DNA of 64,000 nt. Origin: Methylosinus sp. Sm6. Its GTDB lineage: Bacteria > Pseudomonadota > Alphaproteobacteria > Rhizobiales > Beijerinckiaceae. The stretch is taken from contig NZ_JAINDZ010000017.1 in the NCBI RefSeq assembly GCF_019802345.1, forward strand, positions 1 through 64,000, written 5' to 3'. The notes beneath the pieces are model-generated. The model worked only from the letters and a program-made list of their open reading frames with translations. It was not told the origin of the DNA and ran no database searches. Shown here piece by piece: positions 19,249 through 28,170 of this stretch. Position 1 is the first letter of the stretch. Each line of letters starts with the position of its first letter. The position numbers and the translations under genes were made by a program.

Positions 19249-21999
19249 GTGGATGAATCCTGCGTTCGTGTCTGTTCGCCCTCGGAGCGGCAGCGTCGCT
19301 CGTCGAACGGCGCGGCGCGCGCTGAAGGCGGCGCCGACGCTTTTCGGCAGAGCGTCGAGCGCATCTGCCGCCGCCTGCGCGAGATGCGCGAGGGCACGAT
19401 CGAGCTGGACCGGAACGCGGTCATTCTGCACTGCAATCGGCGATTTCGCGAAATGATCGGGCGGCCGGCCGGGAGGCTCGTGGGCGGGCGCCTCGTCGAC
19501 CACGTCGCGCCGCCGCAGGCGGCGCGTTTCGCCCGATTTCTCGCCGCGGGACAATCGGAGAGCCGGGAATTCGAATTCGCGCGCGCCGACGGATCGCTGC
19601 TGCCGGTGAGCGTCGCGCTCGGCGCGCCGATCGGCGCCTCCGCGCCGTCGCGGCTCGCCGTGGTCACCGATCTTTCGCCGATCAAATGGATGGAGCACAG
19701 CTTCGCCGCGAGCGAGGCGCTGCGCGAGCGCGAGAAATGGCTGCGTCTCGCCGTCGCGTCGGGCCGGGTCGGCACGTTCGACGCCGATCTCGTTCGGGGC
19801 TGCAGCTGCTTCTCCGCGACTGCGCATGAGATTCTCGGCCTGCCGCCCGAGCGCGCGATCTCCCTCGCCGATGTCGAAGCCCTGTTGCTCGAGGAGGACC
19901 GGCCCGGTTTCGACGCCGAGCTGCGCGCGGCCTGCACGGGCGGGAGCGGGGCCGAATGGAGCTATGAGCTTCGCATCCGGCGCGCGGACGGCGCGCTGCG
20001 TTGGGTCGCCGTCGCCGGCCAATTCGAGCTGCGGTGGAGCCCGCGCGGGCCCGTGCCGGTGCGCGTGCTCGGCACCGCGATCGATGTGACCGAGCGGCGC
20101 GAGATCGAGGACTCTCTGCGCCGCAGCAACGAGCGTCTGCGGCTGGCGCTCGCCGCCGGCGCCATCGGCAGCTGGGAGCTCGACATCGGCTCCGAGACCC
20201 TCGACGTGGACGCCAAATATCGCGAGATCTACGGCATCCCCGCCGAGGCGTCGATCTTTCCGCAGATGGTGCTCGATCTCATTCATCCCGACGACGCCGA
20301 GGACGTGCGGCACGCCGTGCTTTCGGCTCTCGATCCCGCCGGCGACGGCCGCTATCAGTCCGAATATCGCATCCGCAGGCTCGGCGACGGCGACGAGCGC
20401 TGGATCGCCTCGCGCGCGCAGGCGCAGTTCGAGAGCAAGCGCGCCGTCCGCATGATCGGCGTCGCGAGCGACATCACCGAGAAGAAGCGGACCGAGAGCG
20501 AGCTGTGCGAGAAGGTGAAGCTCGCCGAGCAGCTCGCCGGCGTCGCGGCGTCGGTGCCGGGGCTGATCGCCTCGTTCCGGCTCACGCCGGACGGCAAGGC
20601 GTCGCTTCCATACACCTCGCGCAATGTCGAGGACGTCTACGGCCTTTCGTCCGAGGCGTTGCGGGAGGATGCGGAGATCAAATTCGCGCGCGTCCATCCC
20701 GACGACATTGCTCATGTGCGCGCGAGCATCGCCGAGTCGGCGCGATCGATGACCGTCTGGCGCGACAGCTATCGCTATAACCATCCTCGCAAGGGCTGGA
20801 TATGGATCGAGGCGCAATCCTCGCCGATTCGCGAGCCCGACGGCGCGGTGCTGTGGAACGGCTATCTTCAGGACGTCACCGAGCGCAAGCGCATCGAGCG
20901 GGCGCTCGTCGACAAGGAGGCGCGGCTCCACGCGACGGTCGAAGGCGCTCATGACGCGATCGTCACCCTCGACGAGCAAGGCGCGATCCAGTCGCTGAAT
21001 TCGGCGGCGGTGCGCATGTTCGGCCATTCCGAGGCGGAGGCGATCGGGCGCGGCATAGAGGCGCTCATTCCCGTGTGTCTGTGCGGCGGCCGCCGGTCGA
21101 GCCTGCTCGCGCGCGTGTACGAGACCTGCGCGGAAGACGGCGCGATCTGCGAAGCGGAGGGGCGGCGCAAGAACGGCTCGCCATTTCCGGTGGATCTCTC
21201 GGTCAGCGAGGCGGCCTTTCACGGTCGGCGCCTGTTCATCGCCTTCGTCCGCGATCTCAGCGAAAGGCGCCGGATCGAAGCGCGCATGCAGAAGCTGCAT
21301 GCGGAGCGGCTCAGCGCGGTCGGGGAGCTCGCCGCCGGCCTCGCCCATGAGCTCAATCAGCCGCTGTCGGCGACGACGATCTATCTCAAGGCGGCGCGGC
21401 GCCTCCTGCAGATGCCGGCGGACCAGCGTCCCGCCAATGTCGAGGACGCGCTCGACAATGCCGCGACGCAGATCATGCGCGCCGGCCAGATCATCTGCCA
21501 TTTGCGCGAGTTCATCACGCGCGGCGAGCCCGACAAGACGATCCAGAGCCTGCACGAGCTCATCGACGAGGCCAATGAGCTCGTCATGGTGGAGGCCAAG
21601 CAGGCCAATATTCGCGTCGCCTTCCAATTGAACGCGCCGGACGATCGGATTGTGGCCGATCGGGTGCAGATCAAGCAGGTCGTCGTCAATCTGATGCGAA
21701 ACGCCAAGGATGCGATGAGCGCGTCGCGGACGCGCAGCCTGGTCGTCTCGACCCGCGCCGCCGGCCGGAGCATGATTCGCGTCGATGTCGCGGATACGGG
21801 CCTGGGCCTCACCGAGGAGGCCCGGGCCAGCCTGTTCGAGCCTTTCACCACGACCAAGGCCAACGGCCTCGGCGTCGGCCTGACCATCGCGCGCTCGATC
21901 GTCGAGGCGCATTATGGAAAAATATGGGCCGGACCCAACCGGGACGGCGGCGCGACGTTCAGCTTCACTTTGCCGCTCGGCGCGGAGACGGAGACGTGA
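19249..21999 (+). CDS. FixL-like multi-PAS sensor histidine kinase with Cys cluster in the last PAS
   Basis: A 916-residue soluble kinase. Four to five PAS domains (~35-690) precede a HisKA domain (AAGLAHELNQPLSATTIYL, about residues 703-721) and an HATPase with NLMRNAKDAM, DTGLGL and TTKANGLGVGL. The kinase core and last PAS resemble FixL, but where FixL has the RHEH haem-ligand segment this protein has VCLCGG; C610, C612, C627 and C634 lie close together. Another CSC is at 185-187 and two Cys are at 5 and 9. The start is GTG at 19249 after a GGGGGGAGG site. It overlaps the FixJ-like gene by four bases, so the pair should act together. Confidence 0.85.
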   Translation: MDESCVRVCSPSERQRRSSNGAARAEGGADAFRQSVERICRRLREMREGTIELDRNAVILHCNRRFREMIGRPAGRLVGGRLVDHVAPPQAARFARFLAAGQSESREFEFARADGSLLPVSVALGAPIGASAPSRLAVVTDLSPIKWMEHSFAASEALREREKWLRLAVASGRVGTFDADLVRGCSCFSATAHEILGLPPERAISLADVEALLLEEDRPGFDAELRAACTGGSGAEWSYELRIRRADGALRWVAVAGQFELRWSPRGPVPVRVLGTAIDVTERREIEDSLRRSNERLRLALAAGAIGSWELDIGSETLDVDAKYREIYGIPAEASIFPQMVLDLIHPDDAEDVRHAVLSALDPAGDGRYQSEYRIRRLGDGDERWIASRAQAQFESKRAVRMIGVASDITEKKRTESELCEKVKLAEQLAGVAASVPGLIASFRLTPDGKASLPYTSRNVEDVYGLSSEALREDAEIKFARVHPDDIAHVRASIAESARSMTVWRDSYRYNHPRKGWIWIEAQSSPIREPDGAVLWNGYLQDVTERKRIERALVDKEARLHATVEGAHDAIVTLDEQGAIQSLNSAAVRMFGHSEAEAIGRGIEALIPVCLCGGRRSSLLARVYETCAEDGAICEAEGRRKNGSPFPVDLSVSEAAFHGRRLFIAFVRDLSERRRIEARMQKLHAERLSAVGELAAGLAHELNQPLSATTIYLKAARRLLQMPADQRPANVEDALDNAATQIMRAGQIICHLREFITRGEPDKTIQSLHELIDEANELVMVEAKQANIRVAFQLNAPDDRIVADRVQIKQVVVNLMRNAKDAMSASRTRSLVVSTRAAGRSMIRVDVADTGLGLTEEARASLFEPFTTTKANGLGVGLTIARSIVEAHYGKIWAGPNRDGGATFSFTLPLGAETET

Positions 22000-22646
22000 G
22001 CCATCCCATCGTCCATGTGATCGACGACGACGCCGCGGTGCGCGACGCCTTGCGGATGTTGTTGAAGACCGAAGGCCTCGATGTCGTCACGCATGATTCC
22101 GCGCTCGGCTTTCTCGACTCCGTCGATCGCGCGGGCACCGGCTGCGTCGTCACCGACGTGCGCATGCCGGAGATGACGGGCATGGAGCTCTTGTTCAAGG
22201 TGAAGGAAATGGGCCTGTCGTTGCTGGTCATCGTCATCTCGGCCCATGCGGATGTGCCGCTCGCCGTGCAGGCGATGAAGGAGGGCGCGCTCGACCTGTT
22301 GGAGAAGCCTTTCGACGACGAGGCGCTGCTCGCCGCGGTGCGCCAGGCGCTCGCTTTCGACAGCGGCAAGCGAGCGCAGTCGTCGCAGGAGCAGGAGATC
22401 GCGCGCCGGCTCACGACGCTCACCGGGCGCGAGAACGAGGTGCTGGCCGGTTTGCTGAGGGGCCAGCCCAACAAGATCATCGCCCATGAGCTCGGCATCA
22501 GCGTGCGCACGGTCGAGGTGCATCGCGCCAATGTGATGGCGAAGATGCAGGCCGGCAGCCTGCCGGAACTCGTGCGCATGTCGTTGACGGGGCAGGCGAA
22601 AGGGGCGGCGGCGGAGGCGGGCGCCCAGCCGCCGGGGGATCGTTGA
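21996..22646 (+). CDS. FixJ-family response regulator
   Basis: 216 residues: a receiver domain (residues ~1-120; acidic pair DDD near residue 10, phosphoacceptor Asp in VVTDVRMPEMTG, Lys in LEKPFDD) and a LuxR-type helix-turn-helix (~140-200; LTGRENEVLAGLLRG, KIIAHELGISVRTVEVHRANVM). It is translationally coupled (GTGA overlap) to the FixL-like kinase. The family activates transcription when phosphorylated; targets are unknown. The promoter-like AT-rich stretch at 22680-22715 just downstream could be one of its targets. Confidence 0.9.
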   Translation: MSHPIVHVIDDDAAVRDALRMLLKTEGLDVVTHDSALGFLDSVDRAGTGCVVTDVRMPEMTGMELLFKVKEMGLSLLVIVISAHADVPLAVQAMKEGALDLLEKPFDDEALLAAVRQALAFDSGKRAQSSQEQEIARRLTTLTGRENEVLAGLLRGQPNKIIAHELGISVRTVEVHRANVMAKMQAGSLPELVRMSLTGQAKGAAAEAGAQPPGDR

Positions 22647-22794
22647 CCGAGGAGACGGGGGAGCAGCAGGATGTGTTTGCATCCTTTCGAATAATATACA
22701 CGTATAGATGGTATTTCGCATTACTCCACGCGATGCGCCGTGCGCGAGGCCCTCGAGGCGTCTCGCCGCCGCGCGAAACCGCTGCGGGTCGCTT

Positions 22795-23397
22795 ATGACA
22801 ATGAATTGTTCGAGCTTTGCGAGGGGCGGCCCGGCTCGGGCCTTGTTGGTCTGCGTCACCGAATCGCTTCGCGAGCCGCCGTCCGGGCCGCTCGCGGCGA
22901 GCGCGCTCGAGGCGGCCGGGTCGAAGCTGCTCGGTCGGTGGGAGAACGCCGACTGGCCGGCGGTTTTTGTCGAGCCGGATCCCGCCTTCCGCCTCACGCC
23001 GTCCTATTCGATGTCCGACTCGGTCGCGGTTGGACGAGAGCGCGGCGGACCGGCGCGGCCCGATCCGCGCCGGCGGCCGAAGCCGGACGATTTCCTGTTC
23101 CAGCCCCGGCGGCCGTCCTTGCTGCGCCATGGCGGCTTTGCTCGGTTGTTCGAGACGCTCGGCGGTCCGCTGCTGATCCTGCTCGGAGACGAGCTCGGCG
23201 AAATCGTGCTGCAGACGGCGATCGACGGTTTCCTGGCCAGCCATCCGATCATCGTGGTGAAGGACGCGGCTCCGCCGGGATTCATGTCGAGCGCCGAGGC
23301 CGAGGCCGCGCGCCTGTCGGCGCTGCCGCTTCTCTCCTGTTTCGCCCGGCTGATGAGCGCCGCCGAATTGATGCGGGACTGGACCGGCGCCGATTAG
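22795..23397 (+). CDS. Isochorismatase-fold protein lacking the catalytic triad
   Basis: About 200 residues. The C-terminal half reads DDFLFQPRRPSLLRHGGFARL, then LLILLGDELGEIVLQTAIDG and HPIIVVKDAA, which follow the isochorismatase/cysteine hydrolase pattern. On my alignment the expected nucleophile Cys is Ile (EIVLQTA), the Lys of the conserved K-x-x-x-S/F segment is Gln, and the N-terminal Asp strand is ALLVCVTES. It may therefore be a non-catalytic member. Family assignment is by eye and uncertain. It has an AT-rich upstream region and follows the FixJ-like gene. Confidence 0.5.
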   Translation: MTMNCSSFARGGPARALLVCVTESLREPPSGPLAASALEAAGSKLLGRWENADWPAVFVEPDPAFRLTPSYSMSDSVAVGRERGGPARPDPRRRPKPDDFLFQPRRPSLLRHGGFARLFETLGGPLLILLGDELGEIVLQTAIDGFLASHPIIVVKDAAPPGFMSSAEAEAARLSALPLLSCFARLMSAAELMRDWTGAD

Positions 23398-23450
23398 AGG
23401 GTTTTCCGCTCGAAACACGTCGCCGGAGCCATGCGTCCCTGTTTCGACGA

Positions 23451-23510
23451 GCGAGCCTCTCAGGCTCGCGGTCCGGACGCGCCCTTGGACCGCGAGCCTG
23501 AGAGGCTCGC
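23451..23510. repeat. REP-like palindrome pair, 24-bp perfect arms
   Basis: Two perfect 24-bp inverted arms (23451-23474 and 23487-23510) around a 12-bp loop. Each arm contains its own small palindrome GCGAGCC-TCTCA-GGCTCGC. Related to the elements at 5165, 46612 and 60649. The flanking 23398-23634 holds no gene. Confidence 0.75.
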
Positions 23511-23634
23511 GCTCGAGCGATCGCAATTTGGCCGACGCGAGGCGCGCGATCTTCGCGGGCGAGCTTGTCTCGGCGCGCGGCTCGAGCCAGTCTCCTTGCC
23601 GCGGCTGAAATCGAAGACCCCGGGGAGCCAAGCG

Positions 23635-24225
23635 ATGGACATCAAGGAGCGGGCGAGGGACATCGCCGAGCGCGCGAAGCGCATCATCTTGTCGCCGAAG
23701 AGCGAATGGGCGGCGATCGAGGCCGAGCCGATCACCGTGCGCGAGATCTACCTGAATTATGTCGTCTATCTCGCCGCCATCCCGGCCGTGGCGAATTTCC
23801 TCGGCAATTGGCTGTTCGGATTCGCGCGCGGCTCCGATGGCGTCGTGCATACGACCTTTTTCGGCGGGCTGTGGCGCGCGCTCGCGCAATACGGGCTCGG
23901 CCTGCCGCTGATCTATCTGGTCGCGATCGCCATCTCGCGCCTCGCGCCGAGCTTCGAAGGAAAATCGGACGATCTGCGGGCGTTCAAGCTGGTCGCCTTC
24001 TCCTACACGCCGATCTGGCTCGCGGAGATTTTCGGCCTCGTTCCCGGCCTGCGCTGGCTGGATGTGCTCGGGCTCTACGCCGTTTATCTGTTCTATGTCG
24101 GCGTGGCGCGCATGACGCGCAGCAAGGACGAATATGCCGACGTCTATACGGCCGCGGGGGTCGGGCTCGGCATTGCCGCCGCCTTCCTCCATGGCGCGTT
24201 CATCCATCTGATCGCGCCCCTATAG
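23635..24225 (+). CDS. Yip1-domain membrane protein
   Basis: 196 residues. A short cytosolic N-terminus containing KRIILSPKSEWAAIEAEP is typical of bacterial Yip1-family proteins, followed by about five TM helices (residues ~40-190). Function in bacteria is not established. The ATG at 23635 follows GGGGAG. A GC-rich stem-loop at 24243-24270 lies just after the stop. Confidence 0.8.
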   Translation: MDIKERARDIAERAKRIILSPKSEWAAIEAEPITVREIYLNYVVYLAAIPAVANFLGNWLFGFARGSDGVVHTTFFGGLWRALAQYGLGLPLIYLVAIAISRLAPSFEGKSDDLRAFKLVAFSYTPIWLAEIFGLVPGLRWLDVLGLYAVYLFYVGVARMTRSKDEYADVYTAAGVGLGIAAAFLHGAFIHLIAPL

Positions 24226-24242
24226 AAATTTGGAAAGCGAAC

Positions 24243-24270
24243 GGCCTCCCGGAGGGGAGTCCGGGAGGCC
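24243..24270. terminator. GC-rich stem-loop
   Basis: A 10-bp perfect stem (GGCCTCCCGG/CCGGGAGGCC) with an 8-base loop just after the Yip1 gene. There is no T-run, so efficiency as an intrinsic terminator is uncertain. Confidence 0.5.
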
Positions 24271-24366
24271 TCGAATCCGCCGTCGCGCGAGAGGGGGCGG
24301 GGGAGCGGCGGCGGGCTTCGGGCGCCCTCGGGGCGGAGGGCGCCGAAATCAATTACAGACCTGCGC

Positions 24367-24756
24367 TCAGTTGCAGACCTGCACGCGGCGATAGCCGACG
24401 ACCTGACCCCAATCATTGTAGAGCGGCTGATCGGCCGGATAGCAGGCGGGGGCGTAGTAATAGGGCCGTGACGCGGCGGCGGCGGCCGCGCCGAGCGCCA
24501 GTCCGCCGATCAGGCCGGCGGCGGCGGGAGCCCCCCAGCCATAGCCGCCGCGGTGGCCCCAGCCGCCGCCGCGATATCCCCAGCCATGGCCACCCCATCC
24601 GCCGCCATGATGACCCCATCCACCGCCATGGCCGCCCCAGCCACCGCCATGGCCCCAGCCATAGCCTCCGGCCGCCGCCGGCGTCGCGAGGACGATGGAG
24701 CCCGCCATCATGACGCCCGCGGCGGCGGCGGCGAATTTCTTCACTCTGGCGTCCAT
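24367..24756 (-). CDS. Secreted Gly/His/Trp-rich protein
   Basis: 129 residues with a clear signal peptide (MDARVKKF, a hydrophobic core, then ATPAAAGG), a Gly/His/Trp-rich repeat region (about residues 30-75, units like GGWGHHGGGWGGHG), a hydrophobic segment (~76-95) and a C-terminal tail with two Cys. The His-rich repeats could bind metal, which is inference. Divergent from the ECF sigma gene, so it may share that regulation. Confidence 0.75.
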   Translation of the reverse strand: MDARVKKFAAAAAGVMMAGSIVLATPAAAGGYGWGHGGGWGGHGGGWGHHGGGWGGHGWGYRGGGWGHRGGYGWGAPAAAGLIGGLALGAAAAAASRPYYYAPACYPADQPLYNDWGQVVGYRRVQVCN

Positions 24757-24954
24757 CGACCCTGCTCCTTCTGTGGCGGCCCTCGGCGGGCCGAATATCG
24801 ACTATGGGAAAAGATTAACCGAACGAAGCTGAACGTCCGATGGCCGTCTCGTTCATCTTTCCGTCAGCTTTGGTCCGCCGCAGCGGCCGAGCCTCGACGC
24901 GGAGCAAGGCTTCGCGTAACGAAAGGCCGCGTTTCGACGAAGGATGGATGTGAC

Positions 24955-25512
24955 GTGGGCTCGCCGAAAGAGGAGGAATGGGCCGTGCTGATGCGCGCCG
25001 CGGTGGGCGGGGATAAAGACGCCTATCGCAGGCTGCTCTCCTCGCTCGCGCCCATGCTGCGCGGCGTCGCTCGGCGCGACTGCGCCCGCATCGGCCTCCC
25101 GCCGGGCGACGCCGAGGATGTCGTCCAGGAGGTTCTGCTGGCGATCCATCTCAAGCGCGACACATGGGACATGGATCGGCCGATCGGGCCCTGGATCATG
25201 GCGATCGCCCGCAACAAGCTGATCGACGCGCGCCGCCGCCGCGGCGACAGGACGCCGCTGCCGATCGACGATCTCGCCGAGAGCCTCGTCGCCGCCGAGG
25301 CCGCCGACGACGGCCTCGACCGGCAGGACCTCGATCGTCTCCTCGGCGGGCTCGGCGAGCGTCAGCGCGAACTCGTGCGATCGCTCTCGGTCGAGGGACG
25401 CTCGATCAAGGAGACGGCCGAGCGGCTGCACATGAGCGAGGGCGCCGTGCGCGTCGGGCTGCATCGGGCGATCAAGAGCCTGGCCGCGCTCTATCGGAGG
25501 GGCGAGGGATGA
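24955..25512 (+). CDS. ECF-type RNA polymerase sigma factor
   Basis: 185 residues with sigma region 2 (LPPGDAEDVVQEVLLAIHLKR, then WDMDRPIGPWIMAIARNKLIDARRRR) and region 4 (RSIKETAERLHMSEGAVRVGLHRAIKSL). It overlaps the downstream NrsF-type anti-sigma gene by four bases (ATGA), the arrangement of SigF-like ECF systems. A possible autoregulated promoter, GTAACG with CGTTTC about 12 bases on, lies upstream around 24915. Start GTG 24955 was chosen because homology begins there; the frame is open upstream. Confidence 0.9.
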   Translation: MGSPKEEEWAVLMRAAVGGDKDAYRRLLSSLAPMLRGVARRDCARIGLPPGDAEDVVQEVLLAIHLKRDTWDMDRPIGPWIMAIARNKLIDARRRRGDRTPLPIDDLAESLVAAEAADDGLDRQDLDRLLGGLGERQRELVRSLSVEGRSIKETAERLHMSEGAVRVGLHRAIKSLAALYRRGEG

Positions 25513-26147
25513 GGACCAAGGAGCTGATCGGCGCGCTGGCGATGGACCTCGCCCCGTCGCGGCTGCGATTCCGCCGTCTCTTCGCCGGCGCGCTTCTGTG
25601 TGGAGCGCTGGCGGCCGCAGCCTTGTTCCTCACCTTCGTCGGGCTGCGCCCGGACCTTGCGGAGGCGGCCTTCAGCCTGCGCTTCGTGCTGAAATTCGTG
25701 GTCACTCTGGGCCTGCTCGCGGCGGCGGTCGGTCTTCTCTTCCGGCTGGCTGTTCCAGGGCGCGAGGCCGGCCGCTGGGCGCTCGCGCCTCTCGCCGCGC
25801 CGCTGCTGCTCGCGCTGGCCGCCGCCGCCGAGCTCGTCATTTTGCCGAGCGACCAATGGCGCTCGCATCTCATCGGCCATAACGCGCCATTCTGCCTCGC
25901 TCTCATTCCGCTGCTGGCGATCCTTCCGCTCGCCATTATGCTTTCCGCCCTGCGGCGCGGCGCGCCGGATCGGCCGGGGCTCGCCGGCGCGGTCGCCGGC
26001 CTCGCCGCGGGCGGGCTGGCGGCGGCGCTCTACGCCGCCCATTGCGCGGACGACAGCCCGCTGTTCGTCGCCGCATGGTATTCGCTGGCGATCGGCTTCG
26101 TCACGCTGGTCGGCGGCGCGCTCGGCTCGCGGCTGCTGCGATGGTGA
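25509..26147 (+). CDS. NrsF/DUF1109 anti-sigma factor
   Basis: 212 residues with a short cytosolic N-terminus (MRTKELIGALAMDL) and six predicted TM helices, as in NrsF (DUF1109) anti-sigma factors that hold ECF sigma factors at the membrane. A Cys pair (PFCLAL and AHCADD) sits where family members carry cysteines implicated in sensing. Coupled to the sigma gene upstream and overlapping tlyA downstream. Confidence 0.87.
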   Translation: MRTKELIGALAMDLAPSRLRFRRLFAGALLCGALAAAALFLTFVGLRPDLAEAAFSLRFVLKFVVTLGLLAAAVGLLFRLAVPGREAGRWALAPLAAPLLLALAAAAELVILPSDQWRSHLIGHNAPFCLALIPLLAILPLAIMLSALRRGAPDRPGLAGAVAGLAAGGLAAALYAAHCADDSPLFVAAWYSLAIGFVTLVGGALGSRLLRW

Positions 26148-26881
26148 GCGAGCCGGCGCCCTTGCGCGCCGATGTGGCGCTCTGCGCGCGCGGCCTGTTC
26201 GAGAGCCGCGCCAAGGCGCGCGAGGCCATATTGGCCGGCCTCGTCGAGGTCGATGGGCGCAAGGTCGAGAAGCCCTCGCAGCTCGTTGCGCCCGACGCCG
26301 AGATCGCAGCGCGGGCGCCGCATCCCTTCGTCTCGCGCGGCGGCGTCAAGCTCGCCCATGCGCTCGAGGCTTTCGCCGTAGAGGCGCGCGGCCGCTATTG
26401 CCTCGATGTCGGCGCCTCGACCGGCGGCTTCACCGACGCGCTGATCGCCGCCGGCGCCCGCCACGTCGTCGCCATCGACGTCGGCCACGGCCAATTGCAC
26501 GAGAAGCTGCGCGGCGATCCGCGCGTGACCTCGCTCGAAGGGCTCGACGCCCGCGCTTTGACCGCGGCGCATCTCTCCGCGCCGCCGTCGCTCGTCGTCG
26601 TCGACGCCAGCTTCATCTCGCTGTCGCTGGCGCTGCCCAACGCGCTCTCGCTCGCCTCGCCGCGGGCGGAGCTGTTGGCGCTGGTGAAGCCGCAATTCGA
26701 GGCCGGCCGCGCCGCGGTCAAGAAAGGCGTCGTGCGCGACGCCGCCGTTCACGCCGAGGTCTGCGCGCGGGTCGCCGCCGAGATCGAGGCGCTCGGCTGG
26801 CGCGTCCTCGGAATCGTTCCCTCGCCGATCGCGGGCGGCGACGGCAATCGCGAGTTTCTGCTGCATGCGAAACGGGGTTGA
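26141..26881 (+). CDS. tlyA: TlyA-family rRNA 2'-O-methyltransferase
   Basis: 246 residues: an S4 RNA-binding domain (about 7-65; RADVALCARGLFESRAKAREAI) and an FtsJ-like methyltransferase domain (~70-245) with VSRGGVKL, DVGASTGGFTDAL (SAM loop) and LVKPQFE. TlyA enzymes 2'-O-methylate rRNA cytidines; some homologues also act as haemolysins. The start overlaps the NrsF stop (ATGGTGA). It is followed directly by another RNA methyltransferase gene. Confidence 0.9.
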   Translation: MVSEPAPLRADVALCARGLFESRAKAREAILAGLVEVDGRKVEKPSQLVAPDAEIAARAPHPFVSRGGVKLAHALEAFAVEARGRYCLDVGASTGGFTDALIAAGARHVVAIDVGHGQLHEKLRGDPRVTSLEGLDARALTAAHLSAPPSLVVVDASFISLSLALPNALSLASPRAELLALVKPQFEAGRAAVKKGVVRDAAVHAEVCARVAAEIEALGWRVLGIVPSPIAGGDGNREFLLHAKRG

Positions 26882-26885
26882 GCTC

Positions 26886-28145
26886 ATGCGCCGGCGTCTG
26901 GTGATCGAGCGGCTCGGCCATCGCGGGGAGGGGATCGCCCGCGACCACGGCGGGCTCGTCTTCGTGCCCTTCGCCCTGCCCGGCGAGACGGTGATCGCCG
27001 AGGTCGAAGGCGAGCGCGCGCGGCTGCTCGACATCGTCGAGGCCGCGCCGGAGCGGGTCGAGCCGCTCTGCCGTCACTTCGGCCGATGCGGCGGCTGCGT
27101 CGCCCAGTCGCTCGCGCCGGACGCCTATGCGCGATGGAAGCGCGGCCTCGTCGAGACGGCCTTGCGCAACGCCGGCCTCGACTTCGATGTCGGGCCGCTC
27201 GTCGACGCGCATGGCGACGGGCGCCGCCGCGTCGCCTTTCATGCGCGCTGCGACGGCGGCGCGGTCCGGCTCGGCTTCATGCAGGCGCGCTCGCATGAGA
27301 TCGTCGAGATCGACGCCTGCCCGCTGCTGGAGCTCGGCCTTTCGCACGCGCCGAAGGTCGCCAGGGTTCTGGCGCAAGCGCTCGCCGCGCGCAAAAAGCC
27401 GTTGGATGTCGCGATCACGCTGACCAGCGGCGGGCTCGATGTCGATTTGCGCGGCGCCGGCGCCTTGGAAGAGAGCGAAACGCGGGCGCTGCTGGGTTTC
27501 GCCGAAAGCCTCGATCTCGCCCGCCTCGCCAATCACGGCCGGCTCATCGCCTTGCGTCGTCCGCCCGCGGTGGCGGCAGGCGAGACATGGGTCGTTCCGC
27601 CGCCGGGCGCCTTTCTCCAGGCGACGGCGCGCGGAGAGGCCGAAATTGCGGCGCGGGTCGAGGCCGCGATCGGCGCGAGCGCGGGGCGCGTCGCCGACCT
27701 CTTCTGCGGCGTCGGCGCCTTCGCCTTGCGGCTCTCGGCGCGTGCGCAGGTCACAGCCGTCGACTCGGACGCGCCGGCAGTCGAGGCGCTGGACAAGGCC
27801 GCGCGCGCCGCGATGCGGCCGGTCGAGGCGAGGGCGCGCGATTTGTTTCGCAGCCCGCTCACGGCCGACGAGCTCGCGCGCTTCGACGCCGTCGTGTTCG
27901 ATCCGCCGCGCGCCGGCGCGTCGGCGCAAGCGCGCGAGATCGCCCGCTCCGGCGTTCGCCATGTCGTCGCCGTCTCCTGCGATCCCCAGAGCTTCGCCCG
28001 CGACGCCGCCATTTTGAAAGAGGGCGGCTATGCCGCGGGCGTCGTCACGCCGATCGATCAATTCCGCCATTCGCCCCACGTCGAGATCGTCGCGGGCTTC
28101 GAGCGGCGGAGCAAGCCGCCGCGCCGGCGGCTGCTGTCGAGATAG
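26886..28145 (+). CDS. RNA m5U methyltransferase (RlmD/TrmA-like, COG2265)
   Basis: About 419 residues: an N-terminal TRAM domain (LGHRGEGIARDHGGLVFVPFALPGE), an iron-sulfur cluster signature (CRHFGRCGGC plus a later Cys in IDACPLL), a SAM-binding motif (ADLFCGVGAFALRL), FDPPRAGA, and the catalytic segment SCDPQSFARDA. This is the set for RumA/RlmD-type uridine-5 methyltransferases; the target base is not determined. An in-frame ATG at 26865 lies inside tlyA; ATG 26886 fits better. Confidence 0.88.
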   Translation: MRRRLVIERLGHRGEGIARDHGGLVFVPFALPGETVIAEVEGERARLLDIVEAAPERVEPLCRHFGRCGGCVAQSLAPDAYARWKRGLVETALRNAGLDFDVGPLVDAHGDGRRRVAFHARCDGGAVRLGFMQARSHEIVEIDACPLLELGLSHAPKVARVLAQALAARKKPLDVAITLTSGGLDVDLRGAGALEESETRALLGFAESLDLARLANHGRLIALRRPPAVAAGETWVVPPPGAFLQATARGEAEIAARVEAAIGASAGRVADLFCGVGAFALRLSARAQVTAVDSDAPAVEALDKAARAAMRPVEARARDLFRSPLTADELARFDAVVFDPPRAGASAQAREIARSGVRHVVAVSCDPQSFARDAAILKEGGYAAGVVTPIDQFRHSPHVEIVAGFERRSKPPRRRLLSR

Positions 28146-28170
28146 GTAGCTTCCCTGATGGCGGCGCTCC

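Noticed and set aside
19246-21912. An 888-codon open frame antisense to the FixL-like kinase
   Set aside because: The sense strand encodes clear PAS and kinase motifs; the antisense frame is a by-product of high GC at third codon positions.
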